From Antedon bifida (lineage: Eukaryota; Echinodermata; Crinoidea; Comatulida; Antedonidae), in assembly GCA_963402885.1 (NCBI GenBank), contig OY727099.1:8172001-8236000 (forward strand): 64,000 bases of DNA, written 5' to 3'. The position numbers and the translations under genes were made by a program. The notes under the pieces were generated by a model. The model was not told the DNA's origin. It made no database searches and saw only the letters and a program-made list of their open reading frames with translations. Shown piece after piece: positions 48,283 through 59,392 of this stretch (the first letter of the stretch is position 1; every line of letters begins with the position of its first letter).

Positions 48283-48779
48283 CTATAGTAATCATTTCCC
48301 ATGGCTCGAAAAACAAGTAGGCCTAATTGAAACAATTTAATGTTTCTCCTCTCAATTACTTAGATTAGATAATTAGATTTAAGATTTAATTAGACTTAAT
48401 GACCCATTAATGTAATTGTGTTGGGGCTTCAGCAGCGCACCCCACCACACAAGAAAGGTTTGGACACGGACCTTTTTGCACCCCTTGCCTTCTGGTCCGT
48501 TTGTAGAACTTAGTTCTGAATGGGATAAGTCCTATAGTAATGATTACCTATAGCTTGAAAAACAAGTGCTATAATTGTATTGAAACAGTTTATTTCTCCT
48601 CTCAATTACTTAGACGTAATGACCCAATTGTGTTGGGGCAGAGGTAAGCACGGGCACCAACTTTCCATGTCTAACTTCAGCAGCGCACCCCACCACAGAA
48701 GAAACGTTTGGATACGGTCCTTTTCGCACCCCTTGCCTTCTGTGCGTTTGTAGAACTTATAGTTCTGAATGGCGTGGCG
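48283..48779. repeat. About 250-bp direct duplication
   Basis: Two copies abut near 48530. Shared landmarks in order: CCTATAGTAAT, CTTGAAAAACAAGT or CTCGAAAAACAAGT, TTTCTCCTCTCAATTACTTA, TGTGTTGGGGC, CAGCAGCGCACCCCACCACA, CACCCCTTGCCTTCTG and AGTTCTGAATGG. The second copy carries about 35 extra bases (GAGGTAAGCACGGGCACC region). Confidence 0.8.
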
Positions 48780-48963
48780 TAACGGCTATGGGAGTTCACT
48801 GGCTAAAGCCAAGGGCCCCGGAGCTTATGAATCCCTCTGAGCAGTGCCCAGAGGAAAAAACAAGCATTAAAATATATACCGAAAAAATAAAAATCGCCCG
48901 AGGCCTCCAGCGTTGGAGCTTGGAGGCCACCAGGGGCCTCAGGCCTCTGCGTTGGTACGCCAC
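48774..48963. mobile_element. Family F inverted-repeat element
   Basis: About 190 bp between GTGGCGTAAC and GTACGCCAC, GC-rich inside (CCAAGGGCCCCGG; GAGGCCACCAGGGGCCTCAG). Its left part matches the fragment in ACSS3 intron 2. Confidence 0.6.
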
Positions 48964-48990
48964 TGAATGGGATGTGGGTTATGGTTGTAA

Positions 48991-49006
48991 GGGGGGGGGG
49001 GGGGGG
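48991..49006 (+). repeat. G homopolymer run (16 nt)
   Basis: Sixteen consecutive G followed by CGCGCC, next to the family F element. Quadruplex-capable and a likely site of length error. Confidence 0.8.
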
Positions 49007-49639
49007 CGCGCCTAAATACACAGCACATCTGGGTATTTAATATCCAATTATTACACCTATATCATATAACAAACACATTACACAATCTAGTTTCAGTTAA
49101 TCAATATCAGTTACGAATAGTTATTAAAAGATAAAAGAGATAAATAGGGCGAATAATAAGCTAAGTTTGCAAACGTATAACACTAACAACACTGGATTTA
49201 GTTTCCGATTTGATTATTATTATTAGATACTTGTTTAGTTTAACGATGCGATATCAGTTCTCCGTGATTATTGTAGTGCGCGTGCGTGTAACGTCAGCCA
49301 CACTTTCATGTGCAAGTCGTAGGCGGAAGGGGTTTAACACCTCCGAATGCAGAGTACAGATCCCAATTGATTGACGTACGTCTCACATAAAATGGGAATT
49401 AATATCGCCTTGAACAAACAATTGTTGAAAGATATTAGGGGATTTTTCTCTTCCCTGATCATACTGTTGTCAGTTAATTTTTAACCTTCAATAATTTCTA
49501 ATGGTCAGGTAGTTATATTATATCAACCAGATGTAAAATTATGTCGAGTGAAATGTCATCACAAAATGTACGCGCGAAAAGTTTTTTCCCACACTTCGCC
49601 GAAACGTAGGCCTTTCCGACACGTACGTCGTAAGCATAC

Positions 49640-49749
49640 AGCTTGGTTTCCACTAGAGACGCAACGCGTGAGGGATGATCAATCGCGTGATTGGTCGAAT
49701 TCTTGCGGCGCGCTTACGTATTTGCGTTGCGTCCAGGGAACCCAGCTTA
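49640..49749. mobile_element. Family D MITE, copy 3
   Basis: CAGCTTGGTTTCCACTAG, GACGCAACGCG, GTGATTGGTC, GCGTTGCGTCCAGGGAACC and CAGCTTA in order. A shortened copy. Confidence 0.65.
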
Positions 49750-49782
49750 TTATAACAATAACAATGCAATAACATAGGCCTT

Positions 49783-49963
49783 AAGCCTGTTTTCCTGTCG
49801 ACGTTATTCGACGCTATCGTCGTTGATCGTTAACAGTTCAGTTGAAATGATAACGATAGCGAGTACCTTTTCCTGTAAGTCGTTAACATTTCAATGTTTA
49901 CGTAGAAGATCACCGATTATTGTTAACGATAGCGTCGAATAACGTCGACAGGAAAACAGGCTT
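49783..49963. mobile_element. Family G MITE with long perfect-looking termini
   Basis: 181 bp. The left terminus AAGCCTGTTTTCCTGTCGAC, continuing through GTTATTCGACGCTATCGT, is mirrored at the right (ACGATAGCGTCGAATAAC, GTCGACAGGAAAACAGGCTT): about 38 bp with no mismatch seen. A single copy with such intact termini suggests a young insertion. Confidence 0.8.
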
Positions 49964-51430
49964 TATTAGCTCCAATGGAGTAACCCTTGTAAACCCTCCT
50001 CCTCGCGTACCATGTCCATCAACTCACTATTAACACAGACTGCTTAACCAAACAAGACCATGCTAAAGGTTGACATGGTTCAAATGCGACAAGATAGTAT
50101 AGTTATTAAACGTGACTTGTGGTACATTTTCACGTGTCGTGATTGTCCATACGACATTAATTATTACGATAATGTCCTGAAATGTGTTGCCAGAACCGAC
50201 CGTTCTATCAGATCAAAGAATCGTGAACATAAATTGAACGCGATGAAAACAAAATGCTTCCTTACAATTTGACGCTGAAAATTTGCAGCTCAAATTTATT
50301 ATACGCTATATTTACACAGGCCATCACTTTCACACTATACCGCCCAACATTTCGGGTTAAAATAAATATACGATTGAGGTTCAAATTGTATATTAGGTGC
50401 AAATTTTGAAAAATTCTCTGTAAACGTGTATATATTGGAACCTAACAACCTATGTAATAAGACCCTCGGACACCGCAATGGGTCTGGTTGTATAAACTGC
50501 CGTCAATATCAACCAAATGAAAAATCCAGTTTGTTTGAACACTAAAAACGTAATAACATATTTAGATAAAAAATAAGTTATAATGAGTTCATACGAGAAG
50601 GATTAAGGTCCTTCAATAGATACACCATTACTCCTGATAATGTCATAATTTTAGAGATCTAAACAAACATACGAAACCTTTTATCGAAAAAGGGAGATGG
50701 AAAAAATAGCAACATAAATTCTATATAATTATCTGTGTCTATACACTGTGTTCACATGTATTAGAGTTAAGCGTGCATTATGATGGAGTTAAGCTCCGAT
50801 TCACATGCACTATAATGTTTTATAAGAGGTACATCCGATCATAGAGGTATAGAATAGTTTATACCTCTGCAATCCGATGTAAATTTAGTTTTCTGTACGC
50901 TAAAGATGCATAATTTACACGATTAACTATGTACGCCCTAGGCCTCACTCCTAGGCTAACGACGAAAACATGAACACAAAATTGACGAGCCCTCCTGTTG
51001 GCGATATGACTTATTGCATCATCTCATTGCACTAGCACAACTGCGCTTTTTATCAAAATACCAACCATTTCGCGGCATTTTAAAACAACAAACGTTGCAG
51101 AGAAAAATCACCTGGCCAGGTGTATCGGCAACCAGTTTACCTGCATAGGTAACTACATTACCCCCGTTTTAGCCCATTAACGAAGCGATGATGAGGGACA
51201 TTAAGTAGGTATTAAAAAGCTGAGTGAATTCAAAACATTTTTGTCGGACGGTGAACTCGCTGTTGTTGAGATGGGACGGATAGAAAGGCATTGATGGACA
51301 TCGTATGGTGTTGTATTTGTGTTAGTACTAAAGGAAATTGTTGTTTTCTTTATTAACCTAATTAAATTGCCACTCTGGGGCGGGAAAGGTTACTTGTTTA
51401 CGTTGCAAATCTGATTTGTATGTTGGGTCT
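49964..51430. other. Gene-free region
   Basis: No coding exon recognised. The 70-codon frame at 50060 has no motif and no splice sites of note. Confidence 0.45.
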
Positions 51431-51582
51431 CAAGACAATTTAACAACAGAATACTAAGCTCCGGGGATCAAAGGGTTTATCTATTGCTTCGATACGATCA
51501 GTTCCACGTCCCTTAACACCGGAGAATATGTACAATACAGTACTGTTGTTGGTATTTGTCGCAGCCAGACATAAGATCAAAC
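51431..51582. mobile_element. Family B MITE, copy 3 (reversed, truncated)
   Basis: Starts CAAGACAATTTAACAACAG and contains CGATACGATCAGTTCCACG and GTCGCAGCCAGACATAAGAT, the reverse of copies 1 and 2. Its far end is missing after ATCAAACG. Confidence 0.7.
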
Positions 51583-53366
51583 GACGGTCTATCCAGCAAC
51601 TCCCTGGTCTGTCTACCAAACGCTCGACTGCGCTTGCAATTTGTAATAGTTTGTTAGTAACAGTACAAAGATAGAGAGTGAATTTTAATTCCATTCTGTT
51701 TAAGTCGGTGGTTCTTTATTAGCAGACAGGGTGCGTGGCGTTTCGATAACTCCTTTATTTATTCAGTAAAATGTATTTAATTGTTTCCCTTCTGGCGTCC
51801 CATATCTCTGACAGTAAAGTCTAACAAATCGCATTTAATTACTACAATATTTAAAATCATGTTGAATTCCAACTCCAGGGGTAACGACCTTGATTTGTCC
51901 GGGTTGTCTGGGATAACTGTATATAACTCGATGCGCATTACGGTGACGCAGTTGTAACGCATTAGTGACGCAGTCGGAGATGTGCGTTACTGAATGACGT
52001 AGCATATCACGTGCATAGGTGTACCATTGATACACTGACGAGCAGTGTAATTGTATTGTATCATGGGGAGGCTTGTCCAATTATTGCCCTTCCAACTGGG
52101 AGTTTAATTCCAAAATAGATGAAATATCCTAAAATAAACCGGTCATTCCCAATGTCGAAAAAGGAACCACTTTGTCGGTATGTCGGGAGTGGGAAAATAG
52201 ATACATTGAAGACGTCGCTGATCTTACTTTTAAGTCTGTAACGACACAAACCCGCGCGTTCAACTTGATGAAAATGGACCATACGGCTTTTGTACGCATG
52301 CGTGTCAAATGTTTTTTTTTTTAAATATGTTTTATCACCGAGGTAATGTTCGCATTTATTCCAAATAAACATGGTTAATAAATGATTTATTGTTAGTAAT
52401 CTCCAAAAATATCCTGAAGGGTCCAAGTTTGCTGTTGAAATCTACTTACAACTTAATCCTATCAAGTGGATTAATGTAAATAGTCTTCAAACTTCACCTA
52501 TTGACTTCGTTAATGAAGGTCTGTCCTCATTAAACGCGCAAACCAAAGACAAACAGCTCTATTTAAATAACGAAAGGCTATTTTAGAACAATATGATACG
52601 AAAATATATACAATGTTAATTGACTGATATGATAGTACGGAAATATATACAATGTCAATTGACTGTTATTTTCGTGAATATTCAACTTCTGCGGCAGAAG
52701 TGGAGGGGTTAATGAAATTGTATAGTATAAATAGTAATACACATTTTCAACCTCTCTGCGGCAAAATTAAGCGGCAATATAAACACTATACAAGAAGGTG
52801 TTATTTACGTGGTAATATATGGTATTTCAAAACGGTATGATGGTTTCGAGTAGGGCATGATATTTTTATTTATGGGGAGGTAACATTTCTAACGAAAATG
52901 ACGTCACAAATTGGGTACATTTGATAATGGTGGTCGTCAGCCTTAGGCCTATAACAAAACAAATTACCTAAAAAGAAAAGGTCAAATTCGTTTAAAAAAG
53001 AATCTTTAAATTTTCCATCGAACTTTATTATCGCGACTGGAATTGAAGACTATAATTATCCTTTATGTTGGCCAAAAAAAAAAAAAATTAATAAAAATAT
53101 TTGGACTGGGCCTAATGTGTACGAAAAATGTAATTAAATTGTACCGTTTCGGTCTAGGGCTTGACTTCCAACATTTACAGATATACAAATATCATGTATA
53201 AAGTAGGCCTACGGTGTTTATTCCTGTACATATCCTTTAATATCAGGCCGATGATTTAAAGTGTTTCGTATACACAACTCATAACACCTGGCTAAAAATA
53301 GCAACTGTATAATAAACCAATATCTTGCTTTAGTGTTATGTTACTTGTAACTCAATGGCCTGTCAT

Positions 53367-53393
53367 CCTCCTATGTAAATTTTACATAGGAGG
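53367..53393. repeat. Perfect 27-nt hairpin palindrome
   Basis: CCTCCTATGTAAA and its exact complement TTTACATAGGAGG separated by one T. No wider inverted repeat surrounds it, so it is too short to look like a miRNA precursor. Confidence 0.6.
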
Positions 53394-53787
53394 TTAAAAT
53401 ATACATGTACATATTTTGCGTAACCTAACAAGATTTAGGACTTTTGAAGAACAATATACATAGAAACGAGATGTATATGCTGAATTAATTGTACTAAACT
53501 AGGGCATGTTTTTGCTTTAAATGTATACGATCTCGAAATAATCCTTGTCAAATATATAAATATGCTTTTACAAAGGTAATGTAAAACAGTAACGAATTGA
53601 GTGTAAACGCAAGATTACGAATTGCGAAATTTGCATATTTATGCAAATTTGAACAACTTTATCTATCGTGATTATTACACTAGTGTTATCACGTCGATTA
53701 CAGGATAAGGGGAACTGCAGCCATGACTCAAAAACAGTATTCATGTTAACTTTTACGTCAAGTGATATTTTGCTAAAGTAGAGACGC

Positions 53788-53964
53788 TTACGGGGCGCCG
53801 TTCGGGACATTAAATATGTTAATATAATAAAATGTGACATAGAAGTAATTCTATTCGGACATACACAATTATTTACAGATATATAAATGTATATAATTGT
53901 TGAGATACAAACATAAATGTATTCTGTTGCAAACATTAGCAATGTCACGAACGGCGCCCCGTAA
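53788..53964. mobile_element. Family J MITE
   Basis: 177 bp with termini TTACGGGGCGCCGTTCG and CGAACGGCGCCCCGTAA (17 bp, exact), extended by GGGACATT and AATGTCA. The interior is AT-rich. A possible half copy is at 35660. Confidence 0.8.
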
Positions 53965-55012
53965 TAATGGTAACGTTACCCCAGTGACACTTGTCCAATA
54001 AACTGAACCGTAACGTGATGAATGTACACCACGTGACAAATGGCAGTACGTTAACATAACCACAGAAACACCGCCTATAGATATACCACAACTATACCTT
54101 TGGTGCAACATCTGCTAACATACACAAACATTAAACATTATGGGAAGATTTTCTCATAACATTAGCAGCTCAAATAACAACGCATGTGGTAATCAAAATA
54201 AAAACATTCATCTGATATGCTTGTAGCTTCCTCACTTTCATTATTTCGATATGACGTCACTCACCTTTGTAGTAAATATTACTAGGCCTACTTAACTGTA
54301 TTGGAATTTAAAAGGGTTTGTGCAGAGTGCAATATGCACTAAGCTTGAATTCAGGTTTAAACATTAAAATACCCATCTATTTTAGGTTTTTCTCAACTTC
54401 GTTTGAAGTGTCCTATCTAAACGAAAGGCTTCCGTGTAGAGAAAAGCAAATCGTCAAGAAATATCTAAGATAACCCGATGCCTATCTAACATGTGGCCTC
54501 TCGATTTTGTTATATTTACACAGTAGTAAAAGTACACCTTTTGAGGGTAAATGATAACCTTTAAAACTGCAGAGTTTTCGAACAGAGCAGAATAGCTTTT
54601 ATGCCACGATTACATAATACTGTATAGGACGTTTGTAAAATCATGTTTTTTTTCGATTGGAATCACGTATCTAAGTTAAACCTCCCCTTGTTAACCTCCA
54701 CCACAAAACCCATGTTATACGACATATAGTATACAGTAGTAGGAAATAATCAAAGATGGTTTACTCACCGTAAATTCCTACACCTGTCGTCGTCGTTTGA
54801 AGTATCGTAGTGATGTTATTAATTACTGGAAAACTTCCGCAATTGTTGCCTTTTTGTCGTCTGATGCTGTTCCTGCTGTCAGTTGCAGGCGGTAAGTGAA
54901 ACCCAACAAACCGCTTCTGACATTAACCTTGTACCTTATCCTATCAAATTGCCCGGTGACCTCAACATTTCTGCGCACGATCAGTGAGTTTAATACGTAA
55001 TACTATACTGGA

Positions 55013-55181
55013 CTGCTTGCCAAATACCCTGTGATAATGATGAGACAATATGATAATGACGTAGATGATTGTGATGTCATCTATGATTGATAATACTGAT
55101 ACACTGCTTGCCAAATACCCTGTGATAATGATAAGACAATATGATAATGACGTAGATGATTGTCATCTATGATTGATAATT
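55013..55181. repeat. 91-bp tandem duplication
   Basis: Two copies starting CTGCTTGCCAAATACCCTGT (55013, 55104), nearly identical; the second lacks a short GTGAT. Confidence 0.85.
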
Positions 55182-56064
55182 ACCACGAGTTCAGTTAGAC
55201 AATAATCGGTAAATAAAAACAATTTCTAATAAATAAAAGCCGAGTCTAGTACTGTAGTAGTGGGGTAAATTAGAAAAATTTTGGCCAATTTATATCTAGG
55301 CCTACTCTACTGAAAAACTTTACAAAAATCTCCTAAAAGTGTACTAGTTATTACATAAACGGTAAGCCAATATATAATAAATGGAGATAACATTTTGGAA
55401 AAATAATATAGAGTGGAATAGAATATATCCGTTGGCTTTAATTGTAACACAAAAAAGGCAAAGTAACCTTCAAAACATTAAATAATTAGGCCTATTTAAG
55501 CAGAGAAGAGTGAAATTTCACACTTCCCTGACTGAAGTAATAACACATCTATTTAATCAAACTATACTGACGAATAAAAAATAAAAGTGAAGAAACTAGC
55601 AATATTTATCTTTTTATTGCGATTGGTATCAACTGGTCTTTTCAATTATCGCTACGAGCACCCGCGGCGGTTGCCGTAGCGATTTCAACATGTCGTAGTA
55701 GGATCTTCACAGCGAATGTCTTCAGTATCTTGTCTGTGCAGCTGAGTCGCACATCTTTAACCTTGATAAATGGCTCGACCTTGTGTTTTCGAAGAAACAT
55801 TGACAATGATTTTATCAATCGTAGTTACGATCAGGGAGTTGGTTACGATGATTATTAATACTGTATATATAGTTTTGATACTTAGGATCACGTAGGCCTA
55901 CTACTATGGTCTACTTCAAAACACGGCATAGCAAACGCGATCGTTGTTGAATTAAATATAAATGGAGCGATTGAATTTAAATGGCATATAATACGTAATG
56001 TTTTAGATGACGCAACGCGAACGAACTCCGTACTGGCCGATAAAAACGCACAGCACTTCCTTCC
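55182..56064. other. Gene-free spacer
   Basis: No coding exon or repeat recognised. Confidence 0.4.
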
Positions 56065-56158
56065 TAAAGCTCTGTCTACACTATCAAACTTTATGTGACA
56101 AAAAATGTGTGATGTGCCCATATACAGAAACGATGACGTCATATCACTATCATATTTT
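56065..56158. mobile_element. Family A MITE, copy 13 (right-truncated)
   Basis: TAAAGCTCTGTCTACACTAT, GTGATGTGCCCATATA and CGTCATATCACTATCATA; the right terminus is absent. Confidence 0.7.
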
Positions 56159-56834
56159 AAAGCAAAAATCTTGTCTACCTCTTCGAACCATGGAGGATAG
56201 TCGAACAAGTACAACCGAGTAAGACGCTGCCCCGCCGCAATCGTACAACAAAGCACCGCAGACGATTAATTAGCGCCGCAGTCATTCTTGTAAGATTACA
56301 CAGCTCCTACTATTGAATCATCGGGTTGAATATTGTTACTGTAATTAAAGCCACCGACGAAAAAAACGCCGCATTGAATGATCAGTAAATATTAAGTTCT
56401 AAATTGACTAATCTGGATCAGGTTGACGTGTCTGTTGCAATTAATGATTTCCTCAATCGATCAATATTATACAAGATAGTGTAGTAGATTAGTAGTGCAT
56501 GCTACTTGAGGCTATACTAATACTATTTTTCAAGTACTTTTTAGGGCGAAAAGGTTGCTATTAAACTATCGAGTAGTTCACTGGTAAGACGTCCTCACAA
56601 TCTTCCAATCTCAAAATCAGATTATAATCACAAACGTCATCCGCAACGTCACTTACGTCCGTCGTAATTGTAACGACCCTGTAACTGTAACATAATTATA
56701 CAATTGACGTCTTGTATTAGAACAGCACAGGCGTCTCCACAGCACATCGTGCGCGTATGTGTTGGGCACAGGAACCAATTATTTAACCTCCTAGATCAGG
56801 CATCGGATCTTGTCTATAATGAACAATTTGTTCA
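56159..56834. other. Gene-free spacer
   Basis: No coding exon or repeat recognised. Confidence 0.4.
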
Positions 56835-56993
56835 TCTGTTTACACTATCAAACTTTGTGACAAAAAAAATGTCATGTGCCCATATATGGATACGAGGATG
56901 TCATATCACTATCATATTTGGGCACATCACTAAAATATTTGGGCACATCAAACTTTTTTGGTCAAACTAGTTTGATAGTGTAGACAGAGCTTT
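56835..56993. mobile_element. Family A MITE, copy 14
   Basis: CTGTTTACACTATCAAACTT to GTTTGATAGTGTAGACAGAG. First of three different elements lying end to end. Confidence 0.8.
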
Positions 56994-57001
56994 ACGCGTG
57001 T

Positions 57002-57223
57002 TTCCGCAGCCAAAAATTAACCAATAATTAACCGATAAACTGCCTGTGGAAACGGGGTTTAACCGATCTTATTCAAATCGGATAAATTATCAGATAAAAA
57101 TGAGATAATTTTTAACCTTTGACTTTTGAGAACAAATTGTTGCCTTGTGATTGGGACCTGGTTGTTTGGTAATGAATGATCATGCGCACTTTAAAAAAAA
57201 AAAAATTTGTTTTGGCTGCGGAA
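57002..57223. mobile_element. Family K MITE
   Basis: 222 bp between TTCCGCAGCCAAAA and TTTTGGCTGCGGAA (exact complements), with ATTAACCAATAATTAACCGA inside. Begins nine bases after a family A copy and ends ten bases before a family D copy. Confidence 0.75.
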
Positions 57224-57232
57224 TCACGACCG

Positions 57233-57829
57233 TAAGCTTGGTTCCCACTGGCAACGTAACGCAATCTACGCAACGTAAGGAAATTCCCTTCCAATAATTG
57301 TGTTTGCCCCCGCCTGCGTGAAATCAAACCTGCGATGTTTGCAGCACTATTGCGTCGTCGGTTCCCACTTGTGATTACGCAATTCTTTTTTATGAACATC
57401 TTTGTTAACTTGGATTTTTAATCATTTTTTTGTATTTTTAATGTATGGTTCTCAAAGTTTAGTATTATTTTAGACTGTTTAATTTTAACATTTTTTACTA
57501 TTTTTAAGAAACTATGTATTATATAATTTTATGAACATCTTTTTAACTTGGATTTTTAATCATAATTTTGTATTTTTAATGTATGGTTCTCACATTTTAG
57601 TATTATTTTAGACTGTTTAATTTTAGCATTTTTTAAGAAACTATGTATTATATAATTATGTATGTTGTTATGTTCTATGCTGGACCTTTTGAAAAACAAC
57701 AATGTCCCCTTTGTGGGACAGCGTTGATTTTGTCATCCAGTAGAAATATGTTTATAAATAAAAATTTAAAAAATACAGCACTTTGCGTCAATACGTCGCT
57801 GCGTTGCGTTCTAGTGGGAACCACGCTTT
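57233..57829. mobile_element. Family D element, copy 4, with internal insertion
   Basis: The left terminus TAAGCTTGGTTCCCACTGGC and right terminus TAGTGGGAACCACGCTTTA match family D, with GCGTTGCGTTC next to the right end. About 400 bp in the middle is unrelated AT-rich sequence containing a 139-bp tandem duplication, so the copy seems to have been split. Confidence 0.65.
57391..57655. repeat. 139-bp tandem duplication
   Basis: Two copies with TATGAACATCTTT, AACTTGGATTTTTAATCAT, TTTTTAATGTATGGTTCTCA, TAGTATTATTTTAGACTGTT and AGAAACTATGTATTATATAA; the second is slightly shorter. Confidence 0.85.
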
Positions 57830-59004
57830 ACCCCCGGCTCTCTAAATGCTTGTTCACACTAGATGCGACGCAGCGAATGGTGTCAACCAACTACTAAAAA
57901 TACAGGTTACCTTCACGCTAATTCATTGTGTGGAAGTCTTTTGGCCACTAAGTTTTATAAGGACTGTGCATTATAATAGTAGTATGTTGCTATTCACGTT
58001 CTGGTGTATTGTATTACTGGTTTGTACATGATGAATAAATTCTTATCTATCAAATGTAAAGATTTCGTATGAAATGAATGTATCTATCAACGACATTCAA
58101 GGCCCTGTAATTGATTTGATTTAAATGTATGTTACATCAATGCCTTACAATACAAGGTTTTCAAAGAAATTAATTATATGCAATTACAAAAACACGATAG
58201 TGGTCATAACAACATACTGTACAAACATTCGAGTCACGATTTGTGCACTATACGTACATGTGATACAGTGGAACCCCTCCGTTGGGACACCGTAGTATTT
58301 CCGTAAAGAAAATGAGGGGAAATACATGTTTTAACACTAAGGATAATCTCTATTCAGGGGACACTCCTATTAAGGAGTTGTTGGGTCCCGAAGGTGTCCT
58401 CTTAATAGGGATTCATGTAGGTTAATGTGCATATCTGGCTTCAACTAATGTAGCTATACTTGCAACGAAATCATCTGCCAAGTATAGCAGTATCCAAATA
58501 TAACTTTAATGGTTTAAATGTTATTCTAGTAATGTTATTGTTCATGGTGGAAAGAAGGTTTTCAAGATAAACAAAATGTTTAAGAAGAAATTTACAACAT
58601 CGTTAGACACCAATTAGAATCCGTGCTCATATCCTTGTTATTGCTGTAACAGCCTAGAAAAAACTAGCACTCATCATAACAAGTTATTTATATACCTGGC
58701 TCTTGTATTCATAACTCGTAACAAGAAGTGTGTTATGTAATAAATATCAGTCATGTATTATGTAACAGTGTGCTGTGTGGAAAGTGATGCTAAAAACATG
58801 GTCACAATTGCTTCTGCATCCAAAGAAAATGAACTGCTTCTCCGAAAACCTAATAATACGACGATCATGTCTCTGCGATCATGTCTCTGCGATCAAGTAC
58901 AATAGTGTTCTTTTGAAATGTTTGCTTCCTTGACAACTTTAAAAATACATACTGTAGATCAATCTTGTATCTTACAAATAGTTATCTAACCAGATCACTA
59001 TTAA
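57830..59004. other. Gene-free region
   Basis: No coding exon recognised; contains the possible transposon end at 58265 described separately. Short direct repeat CGATCATGTCTCTG twice near 58862-58890. Confidence 0.45.
58265..58430. mobile_element. Possible TIR element fragment (CAGTGGAACCCCTCC end)
   Basis: Starts CAGTGGAACCCCTCCGTTGG and includes GGACACTCCTATTAAGGAGT and GGTGTCCTCTTAATAGGGA. The internal inverted pair resembles widespread invertebrate TIR elements, but the matching right terminus is not seen. Confidence 0.35.
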
Positions 59005-59085
59005 AGTGACCTAGCCAATTCACACAGGTCAAATAGTGACCTAGCCAATTCACACAGGTCAAGTAGTGACCTAGCCAATTCACAA
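59005..59085. repeat. 30-bp tandem repeat, 2.7 copies
   Basis: AGTGACCTAGCCAATTCACA begins at 59005, 59035 and 59065; units are nearly identical. Confidence 0.85.
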
Positions 59086-59392
59086 ATCTCTCATAATGTA
59101 TGTTTATGTGTCTGTGAGCTGTAAAATGCTAAATGCTATGATTCACCTTGGATTAAGAACTCATAAATCAATACAGATGTCAAAAATACATAAATTATTA
59201 TTTAATTTTCTAAATAATATTTTATGTACAGTTGCAGGGATGGTGATACACACCAAAAATGTGAAATATATAAATAAAGGTCATAGTTATTTACCATACA
59301 TAAGTTTGATTATAATTTTTTTGCTGACAATGGCATTGGCATCTTTACTATATCACAAACTTCTTAGGAACAGGTGTCGCTAGGTACAGTAG

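Larger units (their letters stand above)
51583..55012. other. Gene-free region with a hairpin and family J element
   Basis: No coding exon recognised on either strand. Contains the perfect hairpin at 53367, the family J element at 53788 and a possible minus-strand splice donor at 54768. May be RERG upstream or first-intron sequence. Confidence 0.45.

Noticed and set aside
50060..50272. 70-codon plus-strand open frame with two CxxC-like cysteines
   Set aside because: No recognisable family, weak composition and no neighbouring exons; treated as chance.
53367..53393. Possible miRNA precursor
   Set aside because: The stem is only 13 bp with a 1-nt loop and flanks do not pair; miRNA hairpins need a longer stem.
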